Notes: a model not told the origin generated them from the sequence alone. A stretch of 64,000 nucleotides of DNA from Streptomyces violascens (GCF_014649955.1 NZ_BMUA01000003.1:513864-577863), one strand, 5' to 3'; shown: positions 1-9,504, counted from the first letter of the stretch. Numbers and translations are program-made.

Positions 1-632
1 GACGAAAGGAGCACTGCCGGGCCGAGGCCCACGTGGATCGCCACCGGCAGGTTCGTGCCCCGGCGGCGGGCCGCGAGGTGGGCGGCCTCCAGGTCGCGGC
101 CCGGCACCATCCAGATGGAGAGCCGGTCGGGGCCCTGGACGCACATCCGGTGGACGGAGAGGTTGCGTACGCCGGTGTCGGGGTCGGTCGCCAGGACCGC
201 GCCGAGCGTCAGGTACGGGCCCGCGTCCTCGTCGGTCAGGACCGGCACGGGCAGCGCCGTCAGGTCCGGCGCGAGCAGGGTGCGCGCGGGCTCCCGGCCG
301 CCCCGGCTGCGCACTGGAGGGACCGGCGCGGCCACCGCGTCCAGGATCCGGTGCGGGAGTTCGGCCGCAGTGGTCCCGAGCAGGGCCGCAGCCCGGCGCC
401 GGGTTCCGTACAGGCCGATGAGGACCGCCCGGCCGCTCGGCCCGACCCGCTCGAAGAGGACGGCGGGGCCCGGACCAGTCGGCGGCGGGGCCGGTGTGCC
501 GGCCCACTTCGCGTACCGGGCGGAGACCCCGAACCGGGCCGGGACCTCCTCCCGTTCCCGCACCAGCTCGCCGGGCATGGGATCGAGCCCGGCGAGCGCG
601 GTGCGGAGGTCGGCGAGCCGGCGCCCTGTCAT
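1..632 (-). CDS. UbiD-family decarboxylase (partial, N-terminal 210 residues)
   Basis: The gene runs off the left edge of the window. The translation begins MTGRRLADLRTALAGL and contains GPYLTLGAVLATDPDTG followed by VRNLSVHRMCVQGP and LPVAIHVGLGPAVLL. These are the conserved N-terminal blocks of UbiD, the prenylated-FMN-dependent reversible decarboxylase of aromatic or unsaturated acids. The ATG overlaps the chorismate mutase stop as ATGA, so the two are translationally coupled and share an operon. No UbiX-type flavin prenyltransferase is visible in the window, so the cofactor would come from elsewhere. The likely job is to decarboxylate a chorismate-derived acid made by the cluster, but the substrate is inference. 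The family call is firm; the C-terminal catalytic part cannot be checked. Confidence 0.85.
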   Translation of the reverse strand, partial: MTGRRLADLRTALAGLDPMPGELVREREEVPARFGVSARYAKWAGTPAPPPTGPGPAVLFERVGPSGRAVLIGLYGTRRRAAALLGTTAAELPHRILDAVAAPVPPVRSRGGREPARTLLAPDLTALPVPVLTDEDAGPYLTLGAVLATDPDTGVRNLSVHRMCVQGPDRLSIWMVPGRDLEAAHLAARRRGTNLPVAIHVGLGPAVLLS

Positions 633-958
633 GCCGCGCCCTCGCGGACCTTCCGGGTCTCGGCCGCGGCCGCCCGGCGTTCCGCGAGCAGACCCATCTG
701 AAGGTCCGTCAGCTCGGTGATCAGGGTGCGGTAGACGCTCTCGGCGATGCCCGGCGGCATCCCCTCGTCGGCCGCGAGGCGCCGCACCTTCTCGATGACC
801 TGGGCGACCCGGCCGGGCGAGCGCACCGTCTCCTCGTCGTTCTTGAACTCTGTCAACTCCCGCACAACAGCCGTGCGCTGGGCCAGCAGGGCGATGATCT
901 GCCGGTCCAGGGCGTCGATGGAGACGCGCAGCTCGTCGATGCGTTCCGGCCCGGTCAC
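629..958 (-). CDS. AroQ-type chorismate mutase
   Basis: A 109-residue, all-helical AroQ-fold protein that would convert chorismate to prephenate. The family pattern is clear at the start: RIDELRVSIDALDRQIIALL, then QRTAVVRELTEFK, giving the first active-site Arg, the conserved Asp/Leu helix and the Arg/Lys of the second block. The start is a GTG whose last bases overlap the cupin stop (GTGA); the UbiD ATG overlaps its own stop. Its length is that of a stand-alone monofunctional enzyme with no regulatory domain. A chorismate mutase inside a cluster that also carries a prephenate-decarboxylase-like protein suggests dedicated prephenate supply rather than housekeeping Phe/Tyr synthesis. Confidence 0.9.
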   Translation of the reverse strand: MTGPERIDELRVSIDALDRQIIALLAQRTAVVRELTEFKNDEETVRSPGRVAQVIEKVRRLAADEGMPPGIAESVYRTLITELTDLQMGLLAERRAAAAETRKVREGAA

Positions 959-1299
959 GGCGCGGGGACCTCGTCGATCACGTACACGACGGTCTGCTCG
1001 GTGTCGGAGCCCTGCGAGCGGTGCCGCTCGTCGCCGGGGATGATGAAGCCCATGCCGGGGCGGCACGGCACCGAGCGGTCGTCGAAGTGGATCGTGAACT
1101 CGCCCTGGAGCACATAGCCCTGGTGACCGTGCTCGCACCACTTCAACTCGTTGAATCCGGCGGGCAGTTCGAGCAGACGGACCCTGCGGCCGCCGGTGTA
1201 GGCGATCTTCACCCGGCCGACGGCGCCGGGCTTGTCCCACTTCTCCCACGGGATGGCGTCGAAGTCGATGCCGACCAGGGCGGGGGTGGTGGTGCTCAT
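955..1299 (-). CDS. small single-domain cupin protein
   Basis: A 114-residue cupin. The metal-binding motif 1 is partly visible around WCEHGHQGYVLQGEF (residues about 59-73), and motif 2 appears as PGMGFIIPGDERHRS. A GAGGAG ribosome binding site sits 9 bases before the ATG. It lies 47 bp after the reductase gene and overlaps chorismate mutase by four bases. Small cupins in biosynthetic operons may act as isomerases, epimerases, decarboxylases or dioxygenases. Bacilysin BacB is a cupin isomerase of a prephenate-derived product but is a bicupin about twice this size, so equivalence is not claimed. Confidence 0.8.
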   Translation of the reverse strand: MSTTTPALVGIDFDAIPWEKWDKPGAVGRVKIAYTGGRRVRLLELPAGFNELKWCEHGHQGYVLQGEFTIHFDDRSVPCRPGMGFIIPGDERHRSQGSDTEQTVVYVIDEVPAP

Positions 1300-1346
1300 G
1301 ACGGGGCTCTCCTCAGTGATGGCGATGGAGGTGGCGATCAGGTGAC

Positions 1347-2021
1347 TCAGGAAACGGAACGGCTGCGCTCCACGCGCTCGTTGCGGTCGTCCAGGGGCAG
1401 CACCGGCTCCCCCGTGGCCGAGCGGTGCCTGCGCAGCAGCAGGGTCATGTCGATCATCCGGTGGGCCATCCGCTCCAGGGCGTCGAGGCCCTCGGTGTCG
1501 TTCAGGCCCGGCTCCGGCGAGGTGTTGCGGATCAGCGCCGGGAAACCACTGCCGACCAGGATCATCCGGTTGAGCAGCAGGTTGTCGACGAGCTGGTTGT
1601 GCACGGAGGCGTCGCTGTAGCGGCGGCCGGTGACGATGATGCCGCCGACCTTGTTGGCCAGCGGGCGGTCGAAGCGCAGAAACCCGACGCCCGCCCGCTC
1701 GATGAAGATCTGCATGAGGTGCGCGAGGCCGAAGCCGTGCACGGGCACGGCGTAGATGATGCCGTCGGCGCGCTTCATCTCCTCGACGATGGCCGGCATG
1801 TCGTCCGGCAGCGCGCACGGGATGGTACGGCTGTTGCAGTCGCCGCACGGGCTGCACGGCGAGATGCGGTGGTCGCGCAGGTACACCGTGCGGAACGTGG
1901 CTCCCCGGCCCCGCACCAGCTCCCCCGCGTAGTCGAGGGCGAGATCGGTGTTGCCGCCCGCCCGCTCGGACCCCGATATGCCGAGGATGACGGGTTTCTC
2001 GGTACGTACTGCTCCTTGCAT
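1347..2021 (-). CDS. NADPH-dependent FMN reductase-like flavodoxin-fold protein
   Basis: A 224-residue protein opening with VILGISGSERAGGNTDLAL, the phosphate-binding loop of the NADPH-dependent FMN reductase/iron-sulfur flavoprotein family. It then has a Cys-rich stretch CSPCGDCNSRTIPC (four Cys, about residues 56-69), as in iron-sulfur flavoproteins, and a long flavodoxin-like body including IYAVPVHGFGLAHL. It probably binds FMN and may reduce a pathway intermediate or supply reduced flavin. The ATG follows a GGGGGAAG ribosome binding site. It lies 71 bp after the TrpB-like gene in the same leftward operon. Whether the cysteines bind a cluster cannot be decided here. Confidence 0.8.
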   Translation of the reverse strand: MQGAVRTEKPVILGISGSERAGGNTDLALDYAGELVRGRGATFRTVYLRDHRISPCSPCGDCNSRTIPCALPDDMPAIVEEMKRADGIIYAVPVHGFGLAHLMQIFIERAGVGFLRFDRPLANKVGGIIVTGRRYSDASVHNQLVDNLLLNRMILVGSGFPALIRNTSPEPGLNDTEGLDALERMAHRMIDMTLLLRRHRSATGEPVLPLDDRNERVERSRSVS

Positions 2022-2092
2022 GTGCTTCCCCCATTGCCTACTGGTCCTACGGGGGCGGGCCGTGGCGGCCCGCCCCTCCCCCGGACCGTCAG

Positions 2093-3397
2093 TCAGTCCT
2101 TGAGCTTTCCGGCGAAGTAGTCGATGTACGCCTGCATGTCGAAGTGGCCGTGGCCGGAGAGCGAGAACAGGATGCTCTTCGCCTCCCCGGACTCCTTGCA
2201 GGCCAGCGCCTCGTCGATGGCCGCGCGCACGGCGTGGGTCGACTCGGGCGCGGGCACGATGCCCTCGTTGCGGGCGAAGGTGACCCCGGCCTCGAAGCAG
2301 GCGGTCTGCGGCACTGCCCGCGCCTCCAGGAGGCCGAACTCCTTGAGCTGGCTGATGATCGGCGACATGCCGTGGTAGCGGAGCCCGCCCGCGTGGATGC
2401 TCGGCGGCACGAAGTCGTGGCCCAGCGTGTGCATCTTGGTGAGCGGCGTCATCCCGGCCGTGTCGCCGAAGTCGTACTCGAACTTGCCCTCGGTCAGCGT
2501 CGGGCAGGACGACGGCTCCACCGCGATCGCCCGCACCGAGCGCCCGCCGCGCAGCTGCTCGCCCAGGAACGGCAGGGCGAGCCCGCCGAAGTTGGAGCCG
2601 CCGCCGGCCGCGCCGATCACGATGTCCGGGTAGTCCTCGGCCAGCTCCATCTGGAGCAGGGCCTCCTTGCCCATGATCGTCTGGTGCATCAGGACGTGGT
2701 TGAGCACCGAACCGAGCGCGTACTTGGCGGTGCCACCGCTCTTGACGGCCGCCTCGACGGCCTCGGAGATGGCGAGTCCCAGGCTGCCGGGCGAATTCGG
2801 GTCGGCGGCCAGGGCTGCGCGCCCGGCCTCGGTGAGCTCGCTGGGGCTCGCGGTGACGCTGGCGCCGAACGTCTCCATCAGACCGCGGCGGTACGGCTTC
2901 TGCTGGTAGCTGACCTTCACCATGTAGACCTCGCAGACGAGGCCGAAGTACTGGCAGGCCAGCGAGAGGGAGCTGCCCCACTGCCCGGCGCCGGTCTCCG
3001 TGGTGAGGCGCTCGACGCCCGCCTGCTTGTTGTAGTACGCCTGCGGGATCGCGGTGTTGGGCTTGTGGCTGCCCGCCGGGCTGACGCCCTCGTTCTTGAA
3101 GTAGATGCGGGCCGGGGTGTCGAGGGCCTTCTCCAGACGCCGGGCCCGCACCAGGGGGCTCGGCCGCCACTGCTGGTAGACGTCGATGACGGCGCCCGGG
3201 ATGTCGACCTCGCGGTCGGTGGAGAACTCCTGGGCTATGAGCTCCGCCGGGAACAGCGGCTCCAGGTCGGCCGGGGTGATGGGCTCGCGGGTCCCGGGGT
3301 GCAGCATCGGGTCCAGCGGCTTCGGCAGGTCGGCGACCACGTTGTACCAGGTGGTGGGGATCTGGGCTTCGGACAGGAGGAACTTCGTCTGGGACAT
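2093..3397 (-). CDS. trpB: TrpB2-type tryptophan synthase beta-like PLP enzyme
   Basis: A 434-residue PLP enzyme of the TrpB2 branch, the longer stand-alone form. The PLP lysine lies in [12 protein letters not shown] (Lys112), the catalytic glutamate in TETGAGQWG (Glu134), and the phosphate loop is [11 protein letters not shown]. TrpB joins indole or another nucleophile to serine-derived aminoacrylate. No trpA or trpC lies nearby, and TrpB2 proteins often work without TrpA, so here it may build a tryptophan-like amino acid from a pathway-specific nucleophile. An AGGAAAG ribosome binding site precedes the ATG. Its position between exporter and reductase genes in a chorismate-fed operon supports a biosynthetic rather than housekeeping role; the actual substrate is unknown. 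Confidence 0.88.
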   Translation of the reverse strand: MSQTKFLLSEAQIPTTWYNVVADLPKPLDPMLHPGTREPITPADLEPLFPAELIAQEFSTDREVDIPGAVIDVYQQWRPSPLVRARRLEKALDTPARIYFKNEGVSPAGSHKPNTAIPQAYYNKQAGVERLTTETGAGQWGSSLSLACQYFGLVCEVYMVKVSYQQKPYRRGLMETFGASVTASPSELTEAGRAALAADPNSPGSLGLAISEAVEAAVKSGGTAKYALGSVLNHVLMHQTIMGKEALLQMELAEDYPDIVIGAAGGGSNFGGLALPFLGEQLRGGRSVRAIAVEPSSCPTLTEGKFEYDFGDTAGMTPLTKMHTLGHDFVPPSIHAGGLRYHGMSPIISQLKEFGLLEARAVPQTACFEAGVTFARNEGIVPAPESTHAVRAAIDEALACKESGEAKSILFSLSGHGHFDMQAYIDYFAGKLKD

Positions 3398-3455
3398 GAA
3401 CACTTTCCTGTGAGTGAAGTGGAGCCGGTACGGAGTTGGTCGGAGTGGGGGAGGT

Positions 3456-4697
3456 CTAGGGGGTGTTCGCCGGGGCCGCCTCGGACTGCGGGTCGGCACC
3501 GGTCTTGAGTGCGGCGGACGGCCTGATCCGCAGGAGCGCGAAGCCGGCCATGCCGATGAGCGGGGCGAGCAGCAGCGTCACGAAGACGGGCCGGTAGCCG
3601 TCGGCCGACCACAGCACGCCCAGGCCGACCGGCACGACGAGCCGGGCCAGGCCCAGGACGAAGCCGTTCAGGGCCATGAAGCTGCCGACGCGGCGCTCGT
3701 CCACGTGGTCGGCGACATAGGTGGGCACGACGACCGACACGATGATCTCGCCGAGCGTCCACACCACGGTGGAGAGCAGCAGCGCGGGCAGCGAGAACCC
3801 GAAGACGATCACGCAGAGCCCGAGCGTCCACAACAGCCCCGCGACCATGAGCAGCGTCTTGGTGCCGTAGCCGCGCATGTGCTTCTCCATGAGCAGCCCG
3901 AGGCTCACCACGACGACACTGTTGATCGTGTAGACGGCGCCGACCAGACCGGCCGAGTCGTGCAGGACGGTCGTGACCGCGAGCGGCAGCGCGTATTCGA
4001 GGCCGATGAGCGGCACGACGTAGAAGAAGGATACGAGGACGAGCAGCAGGACGTGATGGTGTCCGAGCGGGCCCGAACCGCCCTTCTTCTTGAGCGGGTT
4101 GACGTCTTCAGGGTTCTTGGTGCGGCGGTCCCTCGGCACCCAGAGCGTGATCATCGCCGCGCACAGCAGGCCCGCGAGGATGTTGCCCGCGAACATGACG
4201 TGGTACGAGTACGCGGCGGCGACCCCGCCCAGGAGCGGGCCCACGCCCATGCCGAGGTTGTTGCCGACGTAGCTGATCGTGTACGCGAACGGGCGCTGCT
4301 CGGGGGTGGTCAGGTCGGCGACCAGGGTGTTGGAGGCCGGGCTGAACATGCCCATGCCGACGAGGGCGACGAAGAGCAGTGCCGCGTACGTCCAGGGCGC
4401 GCCGTCGAGCAGGGCGAGGCCGAGGTAGCCGGCGGCGTTGAGGATCAGCGCGCTCAGCAGTGCCGTACGCCGGCCCCTCAGGTCGCACAGCGGACCGCTC
4501 AGGAGGCTGCCGACCAACAGGCCCGTGCTGCCGATGGAGATGAGCAGGCCCGCCTCGCCGGGGCTGAGGTCCTTGCCGCGCACCAGGTAGACGGCGAGCA
4601 GCGGGAAGACGAACATGCCGGCGCGGTTGACGAAGGAGGCGAGGAACAACACCCGTAAGGCGAGGGGAAGTTCCTTGAAACGCGCGACCCACAGCAT
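3456..4697 (-). CDS. MFS transporter with a TTA codon
   Basis: A 413-residue major facilitator protein with about twelve hydrophobic segments. The loop [14 protein letters not shown] between TM2 and TM3 matches the MFS signature, and a positively charged central loop ([15 protein letters not shown]) separates the two halves. It is probably an exporter for the cluster product. Leu14 is encoded by TTA (complement of 4656-4658), the rare bldA-dependent codon in Streptomyces. The ATG lies 4 bp after the ATP-grasp stop codon with an AGGG nearby, so translational coupling is likely. Confidence 0.88.
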   Translation of the reverse strand: MLWVARFKELPLALRVLFLASFVNRAGMFVFPLLAVYLVRGKDLSPGEAGLLISIGSTGLLVGSLLSGPLCDLRGRRTALLSALILNAAGYLGLALLDGAPWTYAALLFVALVGMGMFSPASNTLVADLTTPEQRPFAYTISYVGNNLGMGVGPLLGGVAAAYSYHVMFAGNILAGLLCAAMITLWVPRDRRTKNPEDVNPLKKKGGSGPLGHHHVLLLVLVSFFYVVPLIGLEYALPLAVTTVLHDSAGLVGAVYTINSVVVVSLGLLMEKHMRGYGTKTLLMVAGLLWTLGLCVIVFGFSLPALLLSTVVWTLGEIIVSVVVPTYVADHVDERRVGSFMALNGFVLGLARLVVPVGLGVLWSADGYRPVFVTLLLAPLIGMAGFALLRIRPSAALKTGADPQSEAAPANTP

Positions 4698-4701
4698 GGC
4701 C

Positions 4702-5916
4702 CTAGGCCTCGGTCTCGACGCGGAAGCTGTCCCGTACGGTCTTGAAGCGGGCCTTCACGTCCTCGAAGTCGACGCCCTCGCAGACGTACCAGCCGAGTAC
4801 GTCGTTGGAGGCGGTCGGCGGGGCGAGGACGTCGCCGACGCGCTTCCACACGTCGGCGTCCACCACGCCTTCCAGGGCGGTGAGTTCGGCCGCCGAGGTG
4901 ATGGCGGTGATCTTCCCGTACTCGCCGGACGACAGGTACTCGGTGCCGACCTCCGGGCCGAGCCGGGCCGCCGGGCGGTGCTCGGGGTCGAGCTCCAGGC
5001 GGCACCACTCGCCGGCCAGGTTGATGCCGCGCCCCGCCTCGATGGCGGGCACGATCGAACCTCCGCCGGCCCGGGCTCCCGCCTCGCCGAAGACGATCTC
5101 GCCGTCGTCGAGGAGGAAGAACTCGGCGTGCACGACGCCGGTGCTCAGGCCGAACCCGCGCAGCACCACCGCGTTGAGCTCCAGGATGCGCTGCTCGCGC
5201 GCGGACAGGTCGTGCTTGCGGGAGATGGTGCCGCCGGGCTCGTCCCGGTACTCCAGGACGGAGTACGTGTACTGGGAGAGCTGCTCGAAGACGGCCTCGC
5301 CGCGCTGGAAGAGGGAGTCGACGTGGAACTCGGTGCCGCGCACGAATTCCTCGACGCGGTATTCGTGCCGGTCGTCGCCCATCTCGCCCCAGACCCGGTC
5401 GAGTCCGGCCCGGTCGTCCACGCGGTAGGTGTTGCCGCAGGCCCAGCCCGCGTACGGCTTGATGACGACCGGGTAGCCGACCTCTTCGGCGAACTCGGCG
5501 ACCGCCGTGACGGTGTCGGGGCGGCACGAGCGGGCGACGCGCACGCCGAGCTCCTCGGCCCTGCGGTGCATGACGTTCTTGTCGCGGAAGTTGAGGGCCT
5601 GGTCGGGGGTGAGGCCGGGGATGCCGTGGTCCCGGCGGGCCCGGCTGGCGGGCAGGACGTCGCCCTCGAACAGCGGGAAGATCCGCTCGATGCGGTGCTC
5701 GGCGACGATGGTGGCGACCGCCGCGCGCACGGCCGCCGTGTCGTCCAGGTCGGCGTGGTACTGGGGCAGCCCGTCGGCCTCGGGGGCCTCCCAGCCGGTG
5801 GGCAACAGCACCACACTGGCCACGCCGAGCTCGGCGGCGGCCGCGACGACACTGCGGAACTGGGCGGTGTAGCGCCCCGCGGCGGGCCGGTAGACCACCA
5901 GGATCGAGGGGTTCAT
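4702..5916 (-). CDS. ATP-grasp carboxylate-amine ligase
   Basis: A 404-residue ATP-grasp enzyme. Visible elements are the linker lysine RDKNVMH (Lys113), the ATP lysine in YPVVIKPYAGWACGNTYRV (Lys153), the EEFVRGTEFHVDS strand, HAEFFLLDDG and the Mg-binding GEAGARAGGG segment (Glu278, Arg282). This is the architecture of L-amino-acid ligases such as BacD and of carbamoyl-phosphate-synthase-like ligases. They form an acyl phosphate from ATP and a carboxylate and then an amide. A GAGGAG ribosome binding site supports the ATG. Next to exporters and amino-acid-forming enzymes, it probably joins two building blocks (dipeptide or amide). The partners are not readable from sequence. Confidence 0.88.
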   Translation of the reverse strand: MNPSILVVYRPAAGRYTAQFRSVVAAAAELGVASVVLLPTGWEAPEADGLPQYHADLDDTAAVRAAVATIVAEHRIERIFPLFEGDVLPASRARRDHGIPGLTPDQALNFRDKNVMHRRAEELGVRVARSCRPDTVTAVAEFAEEVGYPVVIKPYAGWACGNTYRVDDRAGLDRVWGEMGDDRHEYRVEEFVRGTEFHVDSLFQRGEAVFEQLSQYTYSVLEYRDEPGGTISRKHDLSAREQRILELNAVVLRGFGLSTGVVHAEFFLLDDGEIVFGEAGARAGGGSIVPAIEAGRGINLAGEWCRLELDPEHRPAARLGPEVGTEYLSSGEYGKITAITSAAELTALEGVVDADVWKRVGDVLAPPTASNDVLGWYVCEGVDFEDVKARFKTVRDSFRVETEA

Positions 5917-5998
5917 GCGGTGCTCCTCATGCGAGAGACGAGTCCGGTTTCCGGGTCCGGTTCCGAGTCCGGATTCCTCCGGCGCGTGGGCTGCGGCA

Positions 5999-6778
5999 TC
6001 AGCGGACGGTCGCGGCCGACGGGGCCGTGAACAGCTCCCCGCTCGGCGCGGTCCGGTCGAGCACCAGGGGCCGTCCCGGCTCGGCGCCGAGCTCGGTGAG
6101 CGCCACGACGAGCCGGTCCAGTGCCTCGTCGACGACGGCCCGGCCGCCCTCGTGCGCGGACTCCACGGTGAGCAGCAGCCTGCGGCGGCCGACGTCGGTC
6201 TTGACCACGTCGCCCTGGCGCCAGTTCCAGCGCCGCGAGTGCGCGCGGCCCTGCCCGTCGGCGTAGACGACCTCGCCCGGGTCGGGGGTCTCGGTGGCGC
6301 CGGGTGCGCCGAGCGGCGCGAAGACCTCGTTCCCGTACGCGAGCCGTACCTCCAGCTCGCCCTGGATGTCGCCCACATCGCAGGACGCGACGGGCAGCCG
6401 GCTGTCCAGGGAGACCGCGTTGCACAGGTCGACCAGGGCGTTGATCCGGGGCAGCCGGTCGCCCTTGGCGACCCGGCGAAGCACCGACTCGGCGGCGCAG
6501 GGGAACTTGTTCGGGTTGACGTCGACCGTGCGGTAGGCGTCCCGCCAGGCGGCGATCGCGGGCAGCGCGGACACGTCCGCCTTGCTGAGCCCGGCCGCGT
6601 GCAGCGCGTCCTCGGCGGCGGTGAGCCGCGCGTCCACCTTCTCGGACTCCCGCACCACATCGACGTCCGGTACGGCGATCAGGCCGAGCACATAGCCGGG
6701 CACCCGCTCGCCGAGCCGCGCGTCGATGGTGACGGTGAGGGCGCCGGCGAGGCCGGGCCTGCTGGGGGAGGTCTCCAT
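5999..6778 (-). CDS. B3/B4 tRNA-binding (PheT editing-like) domain protein
   Basis: A 259-residue protein related to the B3/B4 domain of phenylalanyl-tRNA synthetase beta chain. Diagnostic blocks are AWRDAYRTVDVNPNKFPCAAE, LPRINALVDLCNAVSLDSRLPV and the C-terminal LTVESAHEGG. In PheRS this domain hydrolyses mischarged Tyr-tRNA(Phe). Free-standing homologues are thought to edit or bind tRNA, or have unknown roles. It is encoded 82 bp before the ATP-grasp gene. In this context it could protect against mischarging by an unusual aromatic amino acid, or take part in tRNA-linked chemistry; both are inference. Confidence 0.85.
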   Translation of the reverse strand: METSPSRPGLAGALTVTIDARLGERVPGYVLGLIAVPDVDVVRESEKVDARLTAAEDALHAAGLSKADVSALPAIAAWRDAYRTVDVNPNKFPCAAESVLRRVAKGDRLPRINALVDLCNAVSLDSRLPVASCDVGDIQGELEVRLAYGNEVFAPLGAPGATETPDPGEVVYADGQGRAHSRRWNWRQGDVVKTDVGRRRLLLTVESAHEGGRAVVDEALDRLVVALTELGAEPGRPLVLDRTAPSGELFTAPSAATVR

Positions 6779-6839
6779 GGAGGTGGGTTCCTTCGATTCC
6801 GTGGCTTCGCTGGGGCTGTGTCCGTGGCTGTTTCCGGGC

Positions 6840-6858
6840 GGACCGCTGATGACGGTCC
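6840..6858. promoter_or_regulatory. inverted repeat in the promoter region of the B3/B4 gene
   Basis: GGACCG at 6840-6845 and CGGTCC at 6853-6858 form a perfect 6-bp inverted repeat with a 7-bp spacer. It lies 62 bp upstream of the B3/B4-domain gene start, in the 162-bp gap after the leftward MFS gene. The gap holds no gene. The arrangement suits an operator, perhaps marking an internal promoter for the second half of the cluster. The related word CTGGACCG also occurs in the trpE-MocR divergent region. Confidence 0.4.
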
Positions 6859-6940
6859 GACATTAGGGAGCGGGCGGGGCCCGGCTGTGGCCAATTCCCG
6901 GGAAATCCAGAAGTCCACTTGGGGCCGGGCCCACCCGCCC

Positions 6941-8173
6941 TCAGCCGGACTTCCCGGTCGCCGGGGCGGGCGTGGCGGGAGCCTGCCGGCCGGCAGCCGG
7001 GCCCGCCGCCTTCACCCGTACGCCGATGAGCGCCGTCCCCAGGGCGAGCACCGCGAGGACCGCGCCGAGCTGGCCGAGCCGGTCCAGGCCGTGGGCGCCG
7101 CCGTGGGCGATCACCCGGCCGCCGATGAAGCCGCCGAGGGAGATTCCCGCGAAGGTGGCCGAGGAGTTCAGGGAGAGGAGCAGCGGCCCGGAGGTGGGTG
7201 CGATCGCGAACAGGCGGTGCTGCTGCGGGGGTTGGGTGGCCATCGCGGTGACGCCCCAGGCGCCCATGGCGAGTACGGCGGTGGCCAGCCCGTCCCGGGT
7301 CAGGGGCAGGGTGGCCAGGACCACGGCGAGGCCCGCGACGGACACGAGCAGTACGGGCGTCGCGCCGAAGCGGTCGGTGGCCCGCCCGCCCAGGACCGTA
7401 CCGCCCACCGCGAGCACGCCGAAGACGAGGAGCAGCAGCGCGAGCGTGGTGCCGTTGCCGTCGGTGGCCGGGGCGAGCACCGCGCCGATGTACGTCAGGA
7501 CCAGGTAGCCGCCGGTCATGAACAGCAGGGTGGTGAGCACGGTGAACAGGGCGCGGGTGTCCCGCACCGGGGCGAGCCGGGCCGCGAGCCCGGGCGATGC
7601 GGGCAGCCGCACCTCGGGAAGCCCGCCCGCGACGGCGGCCGCGCACACCACGCCGAGCCCCGCGAGCAGCCAGAACGTGGAGCGCCACCCCAGGTCGGCG
7701 GCCAGCCAGGTCCCGAAGGGCACGCCCGCGACGGTCGCCGCGGAAAGCCCGCCGAGCACCACCGCCATGGCCCGGCCGCGCCGCTCGGGCGCGGACAGGG
7801 CGGCGGCGGAGGCGGAGGCCGCCGGTATGTAGAGCGCGGCGCCCGCGGCGGTCGCGACCCGGGCCGCGAGCAGCCAGCCGAGACTCGGGGCGAGCGCGGA
7901 CGCCGCGTTGCCGAGCGCGAAGACGACGAGCGAGATGACGAGGACGGTACGCCGCTCGACCCGCCCGGTGAGCGCGCCGAGCACGGGCGCGAGCACGGCG
8001 TAGGTCAGCGCGAAAACGGTACTGACCCACCCCACGTCGGCAAGGCTGGATTTCAGTCCGTCGACGACTTCGGGCAGCACCCCGGCCACCACGAAGGTGT
8101 CCGTACCGATGGCGAACGCGCCCACCGCGAGGACCGGAAGGACGGGAAGTACAGCTCGGGTCCTGCTCATCAC
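6941..8173 (-). CDS. MFS transporter, DHA1-like drug exporter
   Basis: A 410-residue, twelve-TM major facilitator protein. The N-terminus (VGAFAIGTDTFVVAGVLPEV) is typical of the sugar-efflux/arabinose-efflux DHA1 group, with the motif LGALTGRVERRTVLVIS after TM2. The start overlaps the amidohydrolase stop in GTGATGAGC, so either the GTG (8173) or the following ATG (8170) may be used; coupling is expected. It is the second exporter of the cluster and may handle product efflux or self-resistance. It differs clearly from the 413-residue exporter in sequence, so the two are not a recent duplication. Confidence 0.87.
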   Translation of the reverse strand: MMSRTRAVLPVLPVLAVGAFAIGTDTFVVAGVLPEVVDGLKSSLADVGWVSTVFALTYAVLAPVLGALTGRVERRTVLVISLVVFALGNAASALAPSLGWLLAARVATAAGAALYIPAASASAAALSAPERRGRAMAVVLGGLSAATVAGVPFGTWLAADLGWRSTFWLLAGLGVVCAAAVAGGLPEVRLPASPGLAARLAPVRDTRALFTVLTTLLFMTGGYLVLTYIGAVLAPATDGNGTTLALLLLVFGVLAVGGTVLGGRATDRFGATPVLLVSVAGLAVVLATLPLTRDGLATAVLAMGAWGVTAMATQPPQQHRLFAIAPTSGPLLLSLNSSATFAGISLGGFIGGRVIAHGGAHGLDRLGQLGAVLAVLALGTALIGVRVKAAGPAAGRQAPATPAPATGKSG

Positions 8174-9480
8174 GAGGCTCCAGCCGGGATACGGGTACGG
8201 AAGGGGGTCGGGTCGCCCGCCACGGGGGTGCCGCCGAGCAGGACGAGTTCGATGGCGCCGGGGCGGCTGAGGACGGTGATGTCCTCGGCGGGGTCGCCGT
8301 CCGTGACGACGAGGTCGGCGAGCCGGCCGGCCGCGACCACACCGGCGTCGTCCCCGCGCCCGGCGAGCCGCGCGCCGTTGGCGGTGGCCCAGGTCAGCAC
8401 CGTGGGGGCGGGGATGCCCGCCAGGGTGACGTACAGCTCCAGCTCCTTGGCGTAGGTGCCGTGCGGGGTCCAGGCGAACCCGAAGTCGTCACCGGCCACG
8501 ACGGGGATGCCGAGCTCCACCATGAGCGGCAGGATCCGCAGCGTGTTGTCGATCTCGGCCTCGAACTCCAGCGTCTCCAGGTACTCGCTGGTCTTGCCGT
8601 GCTCGGCGCCGGTGGTGAGCAGCATGTGCGGCTGGTAGAGGCTCGGCACGACGAAGATCCCGCGCTCGGCGATGGCGTCGAGTGCGGCGTCGTCGGCGTA
8701 GGTGGCGTGATCGATGACGTCGACGTCGGCGGCGATGGCGTTGCGGATCCCGCCGAGCCCGCGCGAGTGGGCCCGGACTTTCGCGCCGAGCCGGTGGGCG
8801 GTGTCGGCAGCGACCTTCAACTCCTCGGCGGTGAAGAGGAGTTCATGCGACCGCCCGTTGGGAAAGGTGTCGTCCCCGGAGGAGAAGACCTTGACGATCT
8901 CGGCTCCCTGGTCGATCTCGCCGGCGACGTACTGGGCCATCTCCTCCGGTGTGTCCGCGAGCCGCATCAGATCGGACGGGATCCGCTTCTTGACCTCGGG
9001 GTTACGGCGCTCGGGCGGCCCGGACACCATCAGGTCCCGGCTGCACGGGGTGATCCGGGGCCCGGCAAGGCGCCCCGCGTCGACGGCGCGCCGCAGCGCC
9101 ATGTCGATCCCCGCGACGGAACCGGCCCCGACGAACGCGGTGTAGCCGAGCGCGAGGAGGTTGGTGGTGTTCTCGGCGGCGGCGAGGGTGACCTCGGGGA
9201 TGGAGTGCTTGAACAGCATCTCGCGCCCGTCGAGAACGTTCAGGTAGGCGATGTGGGTGTGGCCGAGGGTCATGCCGGGCATGACGGTGCGGCCGTCGAG
9301 GTCGAGCACGTCGATGCCGTCGGCGTGCAGGGGGGCGAGGCCTTCGGGGAGGACGGCTTCGATGCGGTCGCCGTCCAGCAGCACGCTGCGGCTGGGCAGC
9401 GAGGCCCGCCCCAGGCCCTCCTGCACGGTGGCTCGGTGGAGCAGGGTTTTCCTGCGCGGTGACGCAGAGGTTCCAGACAT
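8170..9480 (-). CDS. amidohydrolase-superfamily metal-dependent hydrolase
   Basis: A 436-residue amidohydrolase. All metal-site elements are present: HxH in TLGHTHIAYL, the bridging lysine in EIVKVFSSG, single histidines in KVRAHSRG and DVIDHATYAD, and the catalytic Asp in VVAGDDFGF. Imidazolonepropionase/prolidase-like members cleave C-N bonds in cyclic or peptide amides. The ATG is preceded by a GGAG box. It shares a stop/start overlap with the downstream exporter, so it belongs to the cluster. It could hydrolyse an amide or cyclic intermediate or detoxify a product. The substrate is unassigned. Confidence 0.85.
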   Translation of the reverse strand: MSGTSASPRRKTLLHRATVQEGLGRASLPSRSVLLDGDRIEAVLPEGLAPLHADGIDVLDLDGRTVMPGMTLGHTHIAYLNVLDGREMLFKHSIPEVTLAAAENTTNLLALGYTAFVGAGSVAGIDMALRRAVDAGRLAGPRITPCSRDLMVSGPPERRNPEVKKRIPSDLMRLADTPEEMAQYVAGEIDQGAEIVKVFSSGDDTFPNGRSHELLFTAEELKVAADTAHRLGAKVRAHSRGLGGIRNAIAADVDVIDHATYADDAALDAIAERGIFVVPSLYQPHMLLTTGAEHGKTSEYLETLEFEAEIDNTLRILPLMVELGIPVVAGDDFGFAWTPHGTYAKELELYVTLAGIPAPTVLTWATANGARLAGRGDDAGVVAAGRLADLVVTDGDPAEDITVLSRPGAIELVLLGGTPVAGDPTPFRTRIPAGAS

Positions 9481-9504
9481 TCCAGGTGTCTCCGATCAGG
9501 TGGG

